Below are positions 1 to 7,512 of a DNA stretch of 33,408 bases, piece by piece. This DNA is from Bradyrhizobium vignae (GTDB taxonomy: Bacteria; Pseudomonadota; Alphaproteobacteria; Rhizobiales; Xanthobacteraceae). The notes under the pieces are model-generated. The model had not been told where the DNA came from and ran no database searches. It worked only from the letters and a program-made list of their open reading frames with translations. The stretch spans positions 1-33,408 of the forward strand of contig NZ_RDQF01000071.1 in NCBI RefSeq assembly GCF_004114425.1, written 5' to 3'. Both the position numbers and the translations under genes were made by a program. Numbering within the stretch: position 1 is the stretch's first letter; each line of letters begins with the position of its first letter.

Positions 1-33
1 CCGTTCCCGGATGTCTTCCGAATAGGGTCGCGT

Positions 34-67
34 CATCCATGCCGGCCTCCGCCCTCCAGCATGGATG
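34..67. repeat. 9-bp inverted repeat upstream of ftsW
   Basis: CATCCATGC (34-42) is perfectly mirrored by GCATGGATG (59-67) across a 16-nt GC-rich loop. It could be the hairpin terminating a gene left of the window, but no T-run follows. The rest of 1-234 shows no convincing coding frame and no clear promoter. Confidence 0.4.
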
Positions 68-234
68 TTGAATCAGAAATCGCTCCCGGTGGGAATCCCG
101 ATTCCAGCCAAAAACAACATGCTCTAGTTGTGTGGCGGCGGCGGAGATCATCTCCACACATCCGGATTTCCTTAACCCTGCGGTAACCAACCTCGGCGAC
201 CAATGGACGGACCTCTGTCAGAAAGCGGCCGCCC

Positions 235-1386
235 ATGCTCTCCCGTGAAGAACGCACCCCCTTTTCCGAGTGGTGGTGGACCGTCGACAAGCCGCTGCTC
301 GGGGCGATTCTGGTGCTGATGCTGACCGGCGTCATCCTGTCGCTGGCGGCGAGTCCACCGGTGGCGACCCGCATCGGGCTTGATCCCTTCCATTTTTTCA
401 GCCGGCACGTGCTGTTCCTCCTGCCGTCCTGCCTGGTGCTGCTCGGCGTGTCCTTCCTGTCGCCGCGATCGATCCGGCGCAGCGCGCTGATCATCTTTGC
501 GATGAGCATCGTCTTGATCGCGGTGACGCTCGCCATCGGTCCCGAAGTGAAAGGCTCGCGGCGCTGGATCACGCTGCTCGGCGTCAACATCCAGGCCTCC
601 GAAATCGCAAAACCATCGTTCGTCGTCATCGCGGCATGGCTGTTTGCGGAATCGACCAGGCGGCCGGAGATGCCGGCGACGTCGATGGCGCTGGTTCTGC
701 TCTTGATGCTGGTGTCGCTGCTGGTGATGGAGCCGGATTTCGGCCAGACCATGCTGATCCTGATGGTGTGGGGCTCGCTGTTCTTCATCGCGGGCATGCG
801 CATGATCTGGGTGTTCGGTCTTGCCGGCGCCGCCGCCGCAGGCCTGTTCAGCGCCTATCTGTTCGTCCCGCATGTCGCCGGCCGTATCAAGCGCTTCATG
901 AACCCGGCGTCGGGCGACACCTTCCAGGTCGATACCGCCATGGAGGCTTTCTACAACGGCGGCTGGTTCGGCCTCGGGCCGGGCGAGGGCATCGCCAAGC
1001 GCAGCCTGCCGGACAGCCATACCGACTTCGTGTTCGCGGTCGCCGCCGAAGAGTTCGGCATCATCCTGTGCCTCGCCATGCTGGCGCTGTTCGCTTTCGT
1101 CGTCATCCGCACGCTGTCGCGCGCCTACGCCAACGAGGACATGTTCTCGCGCTTCGCGGCCTCTGGGCTGGCGATCCTGTTCGGCGTGCAGGCGGCGATC
1201 AACATGTCGGTGAACCTGCAGCTCATCCCCGCCAAGGGCATGACGCTGCCGTTCATCTCCTATGGCGGCTCCTCGATCGTCTCGCTCGCCTATGGCGTCG
1301 GCATGATGCTGGCGCTGACGCGGCTGCGCCCGCGCACCGAAGTCGAGGCGAGCGGCCACGCCGAAGCGATGCGCAGTTACGCGTAA
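235..1386 (+). CDS. ftsW: FtsW, SEDS-family septal peptidoglycan glycosyltransferase
   Basis: This 383-residue polytopic membrane protein polymerises lipid II into septal glycan strands together with the class B PBP FtsI. The SEDS hallmarks are present in order: GSRRWI (about 107-112), QASEIAK (120-126), EPDFGQ (166-171), the extracellular SHTDFVF segment (261-267) whose Asp264 matches the family's catalytic aspartate, and LPFISYGGSS (339-347). About ten hydrophobic segments are visible. The short cytoplasmic N-terminus and short tail are normal. The order ftsW-murG-murC-murB-ddl is the classical dcw order and separates it from RodA. The ATG lacks a strong Shine-Dalgarno sequence, so the start is likely but not certain. 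A palindromic repeat separates it from murG. Confidence 0.96.
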   Translation: MLSREERTPFSEWWWTVDKPLLGAILVLMLTGVILSLAASPPVATRIGLDPFHFFSRHVLFLLPSCLVLLGVSFLSPRSIRRSALIIFAMSIVLIAVTLAIGPEVKGSRRWITLLGVNIQASEIAKPSFVVIAAWLFAESTRRPEMPATSMALVLLLMLVSLLVMEPDFGQTMLILMVWGSLFFIAGMRMIWVFGLAGAAAAGLFSAYLFVPHVAGRIKRFMNPASGDTFQVDTAMEAFYNGGWFGLGPGEGIAKRSLPDSHTDFVFAVAAEEFGIILCLAMLALFAFVVIRTLSRAYANEDMFSRFAASGLAILFGVQAAINMSVNLQLIPAKGMTLPFISYGGSSIVSLAYGVGMMLALTRLRPRTEVEASGHAEAMRSYA

Positions 1387-1388
1387 GC

Positions 1389-1459
1389 CGTCATTGCGAG
1401 GAGCGAAGCGACGAAGCAACGGAGGTAGTCTGGATTGCTTCGCTTCGCTCGCAATGACG
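1389..1459. repeat. Palindromic intergenic repeat, copy 1 (CGTCATTGCGAG type)
   Basis: The arms CGTCATTGCGAG (1389-1400) and CTCGCAATGACG (1448-1459) are complementary and continue inward as imperfect GCGAAGCG-type sequence. A second copy with the same arms and the core TCTGGA-TTGCTTCGCT lies at 17194-17273. It fills most of the gap between ftsW and murG, so operon transcription must read through a strong hairpin. Confidence 0.85.
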
Positions 1460-1484
1460 TGAGGGACCCTGTAAAAGGGCGCTT

Positions 1485-2588
1485 ATGGACACATCTTCCC
1501 CCTTGATTCTCCTCGCCGCGGGCGGCACTGGCGGCCATCTGTTCCCGGCCGAGGCGCTTGGCGTCGAGCTGATCCGGCGCGGCTTTCGCGTTCGCCTCGT
1601 CACCGACGAGCGCGCGCTGCGCTATAGCGGGCTGTTCAGCAAGGACATGATCGACGTCGTCAGAAGCGAGACTGCGCGCGGCCGCAATCCGTTCCAGCTC
1701 GCCTATGCCGGCCTCACGCTCGTCGTCGGCACGCTCTCCGCCTTCGGCCTGATCAAGCGATTGAAGCCGGCTGCCGTCGTCGGCTTTGGCGGCTATCCGA
1801 CGCTGCCGCCGCTGGTCGCGGCGAAATTCGCCGGCGTTCCCAGCATCATCCATGATGCCAACGCGGTACTCGGCCGCGCCAACCGGTTCCTGTCGAGCCG
1901 CGTGCGCGCGATCGCGACGTCCTTGCCCGGCGTGCTCGATCGCGATCCGGCGCTGGCAGGCAAGACCACGACCGTCGGCACGCCGATGCGTCCGGCGATC
2001 CTCGCGGCGGCTGCGGTGAAATATGCCGCGCCCGAGGTGAACGGGCCGCTGCGCGTGCTCGTCGTCGGCGGCAGCCAGGGTGCCCGCATCATGGCCGATA
2101 TCGTGCCGGGCGCGATCGAGCGGCTCGAGCCTGCGCTATGGAGCCGCCTCGCCCTCACCCAGCAGGTGCGCGAAGAGGATATGGCCCGCGTGCGCGCGGT
2201 CTATGACAAGCTCAGGATCAAGGTGGAGCTCGCGCCGTTCTTCACCGATTTGCCGGCGCGACTCGCCTCCAATCATCTGGTCGTGTCGCGCTCCGGCGCG
2301 GGCACCGTCGCCGAGCTCGCGGCGATCGGCCGGCCGTCGATCCTGGTGCCGCTGCCCGGCTCGATCGACCAGGATCAGTTCGCCAATGCCGGCGTGCTGG
2401 CCAAGGTCGACGGTGCCATCCGGATCCCGCAGACCGAGTTCACCTCGGATCGTCTCGCCGCCGAGATCTCCGCCTTCGCTGCCGAACCCGCGCGCCTTGC
2501 CGCCATGGCCGCCGCCGCGAAGGGGGCAGGGCGGCTCGATGCCGCCGAGCGGCTGGCCGATCTGGTGGTCAAGGTCGCGGGAATCTGA
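1485..2588 (+). CDS. murG: MurG, UDP-GlcNAc:lipid I N-acetylglucosaminyltransferase
   Basis: It transfers GlcNAc from UDP-GlcNAc to lipid I, making lipid II on the cytoplasmic face of the inner membrane. The 367 residues show the GT28 fold: the N-terminal glycine loop GGTGGH (13-18), a second glycine-rich loop VGFGGYPTLPP, the mid-protein GGSQGAR at the start of the C-terminal domain, and the UDP-GlcNAc site SRSGAGTVAELAAIGRPS followed by DQDQFANA, which matches the usual HQxxNA region. Length is normal for the family. The ATG at 1485 begins MDTSSPLILLAAGGTGGH, leaving a plausible short lead into the first loop. The substrate is made by the neighbouring MurC and MurB steps and MraY, which is not in the window. 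Confidence 0.97.
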   Translation: MDTSSPLILLAAGGTGGHLFPAEALGVELIRRGFRVRLVTDERALRYSGLFSKDMIDVVRSETARGRNPFQLAYAGLTLVVGTLSAFGLIKRLKPAAVVGFGGYPTLPPLVAAKFAGVPSIIHDANAVLGRANRFLSSRVRAIATSLPGVLDRDPALAGKTTTVGTPMRPAILAAAAVKYAAPEVNGPLRVLVVGGSQGARIMADIVPGAIERLEPALWSRLALTQQVREEDMARVRAVYDKLRIKVELAPFFTDLPARLASNHLVVSRSGAGTVAELAAIGRPSILVPLPGSIDQDQFANAGVLAKVDGAIRIPQTEFTSDRLAAEISAFAAEPARLAAMAAAAKGAGRLDAAERLADLVVKVAGI

Positions 2589-2660
2589 CGCGAAAAAGCC
2601 CTTGTCTTCGCGTTCCAAAGCGGGGCATCCAGTGGGAAGGGCGCGCGGCTGATTTGGCCG

Positions 2661-2698
2661 TGACCTCCGCAGATGCCGCCGTTCCGGCGGCAAGGTCA
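2661..2698 (+). other. Nested hairpin in the murC leader
   Basis: TGACCT (2661-2666) pairs with AGGTCA (2693-2698), enclosing a tighter stem GCCGCC (2675-2680) / GGCGGC (2686-2691) with a 5-nt loop. The outer right arm abuts the likely ribosome-binding site CAGGGA of murC. No T-run follows, so it does not look like an intrinsic terminator. The rest of 2589-2709 shows nothing recognisable. Confidence 0.45.
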
Positions 2699-2709
2699 GG
2701 GAACTGAGC

Positions 2710-4113
2710 ATGAGACTGCCGCGCGAGATCGGACCCATCCACTTCGTCGGGATCGGCGGGATCGGGATGAGCGGCATCGCCGAGGTGCTGGTCAATCTCG
2801 GCTATGCCGTGCAGGGCTCCGACGCCGCCGACAATTACAATCTCGACCGTCTGCGCAAGAAGGGTGCGAAAGTCTCGGTCGGTCATAAGGCCGAGAATAT
2901 CGACGGTGCCGAGGTCGTGGTCGTGTCCTCCGCGATCAAGCGCGACAATCCGGAACTGATGGCGGCGCGCGAGAAACGCATTCCCGTGGTGCGCCGCGCC
3001 GAAATGCTGGCCGAGCTGATGCGCCTGAAGAGTTGCGTCGCCATCGCCGGCACGCACGGCAAGACCACGACGACGACGATGGTCGCAACGCTGCTCGATG
3101 CCGGCGGGCTCGATCCCACCGTGATCAATGGCGGCATCATCAACGCCTACGGCTCCAACGCGCGGCTGGGGGCCGGCGATTGGATGGTGGTGGAGGCCGA
3201 TGAGAGCGACGGTACCTTCCTGAAGCTGCCGACCGATGTCGCGATCGTCACCAATGTCGACCCTGAGCATCTCGACCACTTCAAGACCTTCGAGGCCGTG
3301 CAGGACGCCTTCCGTCATTTCGTCGAGAACCTGCCATTCTACGGCTTTGCCGTGATGTGCATCGATCATCCCGTGGTGCAGAGCCTCGTCGGCAAGATCG
3401 AGGATCGCCGCATCATCACTTATGGCGAGAATCCGCAGGCCGATGCGCGGCTGGTCGACCTGACGCCGATGGGCGGCGGATCGAAATTCAAGGTCGCGTT
3501 CCGCGATCGCAAGACCGGCAGCGTGCACGAGATCGCCGATCTCATGCTGCCGATGCCGGGCCGTCACAACGCCTCCAATGCGACGGCCGCGATCGCGGTC
3601 GCGCGCGAGCTCGGCGTCTCCGACGAGGCGATCCGCAAGGCGATCGCCGGCTTCGGCGGCGTCAAGCGCCGCTTCACCAGGACCGGAGAGTGGAACGGCG
3701 TCACCGTGATCGACGACTATGGCCACCACCCCGTCGAGATCGCTGCCGTGCTGAAAGCTGCGCGCGAATCCACCAACGGCAAGATCATCGCCGTGGTGCA
3801 GCCGCATCGCTACACCCGCCTGCAATCGCTGTTCGAGGAATTCTGCACCTGCTTCAACGATGCCGATGCCGTTGTCGTCGCCGACGTCTATGCCGCCGGC
3901 GAGGCGCCGATCAACGGCATCGACCGTGACCATTTCGTCGTTGGCCTGCGCGCGCACGGCCATCGCGAGGTGATCCCGCTGCCGGCAGCAACGGAGCTCG
4001 CCGGCATCATCAGGGGATTGGCGAAGTCCGGCGATCTCGTCGTGTGCCTTGGGGCCGGCAACATCACGCAATGGGCGTATGCGCTGCCCGGCGAATTGAA
4101 GGCATTGGGGTAG
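2710..4113 (+). CDS. murC: MurC, UDP-N-acetylmuramate--L-alanine ligase
   Basis: This 467-residue cytoplasmic ATP-dependent ligase adds L-alanine to UDP-MurNAc, the first amino acid of the stem peptide. It shows the Mur ligase signatures: an N-terminal Rossmann GIGGIGMSGIAEVL (about 13-26), the P-loop GTHGKTTTTTMVA (near 115), VVEADESDGTFL, NVDPEHLDHF, the ADP/Mg-binding region GVKRRFTRTG, DDYGHHPVEI, and VQPHRYTRL in the C-terminal domain. Length is typical. The ATG at 2710 follows an AGGGAA-like ribosome-binding site. It is followed by murB after only 4 nt, suggesting translational coupling. Confidence 0.98.
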   Translation: MRLPREIGPIHFVGIGGIGMSGIAEVLVNLGYAVQGSDAADNYNLDRLRKKGAKVSVGHKAENIDGAEVVVVSSAIKRDNPELMAAREKRIPVVRRAEMLAELMRLKSCVAIAGTHGKTTTTTMVATLLDAGGLDPTVINGGIINAYGSNARLGAGDWMVVEADESDGTFLKLPTDVAIVTNVDPEHLDHFKTFEAVQDAFRHFVENLPFYGFAVMCIDHPVVQSLVGKIEDRRIITYGENPQADARLVDLTPMGGGSKFKVAFRDRKTGSVHEIADLMLPMPGRHNASNATAAIAVARELGVSDEAIRKAIAGFGGVKRRFTRTGEWNGVTVIDDYGHHPVEIAAVLKAARESTNGKIIAVVQPHRYTRLQSLFEEFCTCFNDADAVVVADVYAAGEAPINGIDRDHFVVGLRAHGHREVIPLPAATELAGIIRGLAKSGDLVVCLGAGNITQWAYALPGELKALG

Positions 4114-4117
4114 GGCG

Positions 4118-5035
4118 GTGAGCTTCCCCGACATCACACCCTCGCTCAAAGCCGCAATGCCGGAGCTGCGCGGCCGGCTGCTGGCGAACCAGTCGCTGGC
4201 CGAACTCACCTGGTTTCGCGTCGGCGGTCCGGCGCAGGTGCTGTTCACGCCGGCGGATGAGGACGATCTCGCTTATTTCCTCGCGCATCTTGCCGCCGAC
4301 ATTCCCGTCTATGTCATCGGCGTCGGCTCCAACCTGATCGTGCGCGACGGCGGCATTGCCGGCGTGGTGATCCGTCTCGCGCCGCGCGCCTTCGGCGAGG
4401 CGACCGCGAGTGGCGACATCGTCACGGCAGGCACGGCTGCGCTCGACAAGCGCGTGGCGGAAGTGGCGGCTTCCGCCAATATCGGCGGACTCGAATTCTT
4501 TTTCGGCATTCCCGGGACCATCGGAGGCGCGCTGCGCATGAATGCCGGCGCCAATGGCGGCGAGACCAAGGATGTGCTGATCGAGGCGAGGGGTGTCGCG
4601 CGCGACGGCACGAAGCATGTCTTCTCCAACGCCGACATGAAGTTCGTCTACCGCAACAGCGGCGTCGATCCTTCCATCATCTTCACCTCCGCCCGGTTTC
4701 GCGGTGAGATCAGGGCTGCGGAGGCAATCCGCGCGCGCATGGCGGAGGTGCAGAGCCATCGCGAGACCGCGCAGCCGATTCGCGAGAAGACCGGCGGTTC
4801 GACCTTCAAGAACCCGCCGGGCCACTCCGCCTGGAAGCTGGTGGATGCCGCCGGCTGCCGCGGCTTGCGTGTCGGCGGCGCGCAGGTCTCGGAGATGCAC
4901 TGCAACTTCCTGATCAACACGGGCGATGCCACCGCGCGCGATATCGAGACACTCGGCGAGACCGTGCGCGAGCGCGTGAAGGCGAATTCCGGAATTGAGC
5001 TACACTGGGAAATCAAGCGGATCGGGGTTTCATGA
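4118..5035 (+). CDS. murB: MurB, UDP-N-acetylenolpyruvoylglucosamine reductase
   Basis: It is the FAD- and NADPH-dependent reductase that makes UDP-MurNAc, the substrate of MurC. The 305 residues contain the FAD-binding motifs TWFRVGGPAQ (31-40) and VIGVGSNLIVRDGG (66-79), then FFFGIPGTIGGALRMNAG, YRNSG, the proton-donor serine in GGSTFKNP (Ser228), and the C-terminal catalytic glutamate in LHWEIKRIG (about Glu298). The start is a GTG at 4118, 4 nt after the murC stop, with the G-rich 3' end of murC serving as ribosome-binding site. The next in-frame ATG would remove N-terminal sequence, so GTG is preferred. Confidence 0.97.
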   Translation: MSFPDITPSLKAAMPELRGRLLANQSLAELTWFRVGGPAQVLFTPADEDDLAYFLAHLAADIPVYVIGVGSNLIVRDGGIAGVVIRLAPRAFGEATASGDIVTAGTAALDKRVAEVAASANIGGLEFFFGIPGTIGGALRMNAGANGGETKDVLIEARGVARDGTKHVFSNADMKFVYRNSGVDPSIIFTSARFRGEIRAAEAIRARMAEVQSHRETAQPIREKTGGSTFKNPPGHSAWKLVDAAGCRGLRVGGAQVSEMHCNFLINTGDATARDIETLGETVRERVKANSGIELHWEIKRIGVS

Positions 5036-5040
5036 TTTCC

Positions 5041-5140
5041 TTCATTCCGGGGCGATGCGTTAGCATCGAACCCGGAATCTCGAGCTTCTCTGGTGGGCAA
5101 TTGCGCACCATGGTTCGCGCCTCGCGCGCCCCGGAATGAC
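5041..5140. repeat. Palindromic intergenic repeat, copy 1 (CATTCCGGGGCG type)
   Basis: The left arm TTCATTCCGGGGCG (5041-5054) and right arm CGCGCCCCGGAATGAC (ending 5140) are inverted. The core carries GATGCG..AGCATCGAAC and GAATCTCGAG. The element at 24468-24565 has the same arms and core words, defining a two-copy family here. The right arm contains the upstream in-frame ATG of the ddl reading frame. Confidence 0.85.
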
Positions 5141-5156
5141 CAATATGAGGACACGA

Positions 5157-6143
5157 ATGCGCATCACCATCCTCTTCGGCGGCTCCAACCGCGAGCGTCT
5201 TGTCTCGGTCGCCTCGGCCCAGGCGCTGCATCAGGCATTGCCGGAGGCCGACCTGTGGTGGTGGGACGTCGAGGACAAGGTGCATGTGGTGCAGTCGAAG
5301 CAACTGCTCGAACACGCCCGTCCGTTCGAGGACGAGTTCAAGCCGGGCACATCAGGCATTCCGCTGGACCGGGCGCTCGACCAGGCCAAGGCCGAAGGCC
5401 GCGTGCTGGTGCTTGGCCTGCATGGCGGGCGTGCCGAGAACGGCGAATTGCAGGTGATGTGCGAGGCGCGCGGCGTGCCCTTCACCGGCTCGGGCTCGGC
5501 GTCGTCGCATCTTGCCTTCGACAAGATCGCCGCCAAGCGCTTCGCCGCGCTCGGCGGCGTGACGCCGCCTGCGAACGTTGAGCTTGATGACATCGACGAG
5601 GCCTTTGCCAAATACGGCCGGTTGATCGCAAAGCCGGCCCGGGATGGGTCGAGCTATGGCCTGATCTTCGTCAACGCCAAGCAGGATCTCGTCGCCGTCC
5701 GTAACGCGGCAAAGCACGAGGAATACGTGATCGAGCCCTATATCGTCGGCGTGGAGGCGACTTGCGGTGTGCTGGAGCGCACCGATGGCTCGATCATCTC
5801 GCTGCCGCCGATCGAGATCATTCCGGGCGAGGGCAATTTCGACTACGCGGCGAAATATCTGCTGAAGTCGACCCAGGAGATATGCCCCGGCCGCTTCGCA
5901 CCGGAGATCACCGCCGCGCTCAAGGAGCAGGCGATGCTGGCCCATCGCGCGATGTCCTGCACCGGCTACTCGCGCTCGGACTTCATCGTCTCGGACAAGG
6001 GCCTCGTCTATCTCGAGACCAACACGCTCCCCGGGCTGACAAAGTCCTCGCTCTATCCCAAGGCGCTGAAGGCGGAAGGTATCGCGTTCGTCGATTTCCT
6101 GCACGGGCTGGTCGAGCTCGCCGGGCGCGGCGTACGGAAATAA
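5157..6143 (+). CDS. ddlB: D-alanine--D-alanine ligase
   Basis: It joins two D-alanines for the end of the stem peptide (cytoplasmic, ATP-grasp fold). Landmarks are the N-terminal LFGGSNRERLVSVAS, GLHGGRAENGELQVM (family: HGxxGEDGxxQ), FTGSGSASSHLAFDK, the ATP-binding KPARDGSSYGL, the Mg-ligand segments YSRSDF and LETNTLPGLTKSSLYP. I chose ATG 5157 (MRITILFGG, 328 residues) because GAGGA lies 5 nt upstream. In-frame ATGs at 5136 and 5145 are longer alternatives, and 5136 lies inside the repeat arm. HGGRAENG in place of the usual HGxxGEDG is a mild divergence, but all other motifs are intact. Confidence 0.94.
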   Translation: MRITILFGGSNRERLVSVASAQALHQALPEADLWWWDVEDKVHVVQSKQLLEHARPFEDEFKPGTSGIPLDRALDQAKAEGRVLVLGLHGGRAENGELQVMCEARGVPFTGSGSASSHLAFDKIAAKRFAALGGVTPPANVELDDIDEAFAKYGRLIAKPARDGSSYGLIFVNAKQDLVAVRNAAKHEEYVIEPYIVGVEATCGVLERTDGSIISLPPIEIIPGEGNFDYAAKYLLKSTQEICPGRFAPEITAALKEQAMLAHRAMSCTGYSRSDFIVSDKGLVYLETNTLPGLTKSSLYPKALKAEGIAFVDFLHGLVELAGRGVRK

Positions 6144-6206
6144 TTAGGACTGGTTAACGGCCGGATGGGCGAAACGGCCGGGTTTAGCGACCAAAACCGG
6201 TAAAAT

Positions 6207-6241
6207 GCCGGATATCGCGGCACAAAGGCCGGATATCGCGG
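6207..6241. repeat. Two 14-bp tandem direct repeats upstream of ftsQ
   Basis: GCCGGATATCGCGG occurs exactly twice, at 6207-6220 and 6228-6241. The 21-bp offset is two helical turns, and each copy centres on the palindrome GATATC. Phasing and position suggest protein binding sites; no regulator is identified. Confidence 0.6.
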
Positions 6242-6269
6242 GGCAAAATGCGCAAATCGTTAACGAATT

Positions 6270-6285
6270 TTACCTTTTGTTTACC
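6270..6285 (+). promoter_or_regulatory. CtrA-like site upstream of ftsQ
   Basis: TTAC (6270-6273), seven bases, TTAC (6281-6284) reproduces the half-site spacing of the CtrA consensus TTAA-N7-TTAA, with A replaced by C in both halves. A TTAAC word lies 10 nt upstream at 6260. In Caulobacter, CtrA is known to control ftsQA and ftsZ transcription. Assignment here is by analogy only. Confidence 0.3.
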
Positions 6286-6489
6286 AGGACGTCCGAAGGT
6301 TAACGCTGGCGGCGCATATGGCGCTTTGGCTGCCGGCGCGTGAGCTGTCGCGGGTGATGTCACCTCCAGCGAACGCTTTGAAGGGAAGAGGCTTCTTCTG
6401 CTGAAGACCAGCACCCGGCCCGGCACCGAGACGTCATGTTCGCCAGGATCCGCGCGATGTCGCGGGCAAACTGTTGACGAGCTCGTGCA

Positions 6490-7512
6490 ATGGATGGAGC
6501 AGGAAGCCTCTCCCGATCGGTTTTCAGATCGCTGAGGCCCCAAGCTGACCTGAAGGCGGCCGCTATCGGAGCGGTCGTGCTTTTGCGCGAGTGGGTGCAG
6601 GACAAGCACGCAGAGGCGCGCGCTGCCGCCAAGGACAAGGCCAAAGCCAGGGCCAAGGCGGCCGTCGAGCGTGAGCCGCCGCCGCGCCTGGTTGCGCTGG
6701 TCGAGCGCTATCTGCCGCGCCGGGTCGGCCTCACCATGACCGTGCTGCTCCTGATCGGCAGCTGCGGCTTTGGCATCGTCAAGGGCGGCCATCTCCAGGA
6801 TTTCATCACTGCGGTCAGTGATGCCCGCAACGCGCTGGCCAATTCCGCCGGCTTCCGCATCACCTCCGTCGTGATCAACGGCCGCAAGCAGCTGACCCAG
6901 GACGAGATCCTCGCGATCGGCGGCGTCAGCGGCCGCTCCTCGCTGCTGTTCCTCGATGCCGATGCGGTACGCGACAAGCTGAAGGCCAATCCCTGGATCG
7001 CGGATGCGACCGTGCTGAAGCTCTATCCGGGCCAACTCATGATCGAGCTCACCGAGCGCAAGGCGTTCGCGCTGTGGCAGGAGGCCGGCCGCCTCTCGGT
7101 CATCGCCGACGACGGCGCCGTGCTCGAACCCTACGTCTCGCGGCGCTTCCTGACGCTGCCGCTCGTGGTCGGCAAGGGCGCCGAGACGCAGGCCCGCGAT
7201 TTCCTGGCGCTCCTGGCGCGCTATCCGCAGGTCAAATCGATCACCAAAGCCGCGATCTTCGTCGGCGAGCGACGCTGGAACCTGAGGCTCAAGGACGGCC
7301 TCGACATCCGCCTGCCCGAGCAGGACGTCGGCAATGCGCTTGCGATGCTTTCGAAGCTCGACAAGGAAGACAGGCTGTTCTCCCGCGATATCGTCGCCGT
7401 CGACATGCGCCTGCCCGATCGGCTGGTGGTGCAGCTGTCCGAGGACGCCGCCAAGGCGCGCGAGGAGCAGTTCAAGGACAAGAAGAAAAAGAAGGCCGGG
7501 GATTCCGCATGA
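6490..7512 (+). CDS. ftsQ: FtsQ, divisome protein with POTRA domain
   Basis: It is a bitopic inner-membrane protein that links early and late divisome components through FtsB/FtsL and restrains septal synthesis. The 340 residues comprise a basic, alanine/lysine-rich cytoplasmic N-terminus (1-78), one membrane segment (about 79-97, LTMTVLLLIGSCGFGIV), a POTRA domain beginning FRITSVVINGRKQLTQDEIL (122-141) and running through NPWIADATVLKLYPGQLMIE, a beta domain with LIAL-type strands, and a lysine-rich tail (EEQFKDKKKKK). The long cytoplasmic head is normal for this clade as I know it. No strong Shine-Dalgarno sequence precedes the ATG. It overlaps ftsA by 4 nt (ATGA), indicating translational coupling. 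Confidence 0.95.
   Translation: MDGAGSLSRSVFRSLRPQADLKAAAIGAVVLLREWVQDKHAEARAAAKDKAKARAKAAVEREPPPRLVALVERYLPRRVGLTMTVLLLIGSCGFGIVKGGHLQDFITAVSDARNALANSAGFRITSVVINGRKQLTQDEILAIGGVSGRSSLLFLDADAVRDKLKANPWIADATVLKLYPGQLMIELTERKAFALWQEAGRLSVIADDGAVLEPYVSRRFLTLPLVVGKGAETQARDFLALLARYPQVKSITKAAIFVGERRWNLRLKDGLDIRLPEQDVGNALAMLSKLDKEDRLFSRDIVAVDMRLPDRLVVQLSEDAAKAREEQFKDKKKKKAGDSA

Larger units (their letters stand above)
6144..6489 (+). promoter_or_regulatory. Long ftsQ upstream region with direct repeats and AT-rich block
   Basis: This 346-nt gap has no credible gene. It holds two exact copies of GCCGGATATCGCGG (6207-6220 and 6228-6241, offset 21 bp), three GTTAACG/GGTTAAC words (near 6152, 6259 and 6299), and a T-rich block with TTTACC at 6269 and 6280. 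In a compact operon this looks like an internal promoter/operator region for ftsQAZ, which is an inference. Confidence 0.5.

Noticed and set aside
1389..1459. Palindromic repeats as a CRISPR array
   Set aside because: Copies are far apart, inverted internally, and there are no regularly spaced repeat-spacer units or cas genes.
2569..4248. 559-codon minus-strand ORF over murC
   Set aside because: It is the antisense of a complete murC and is rich in His, Arg and Asp, as expected for the opposite strand of a GC-rich gene.
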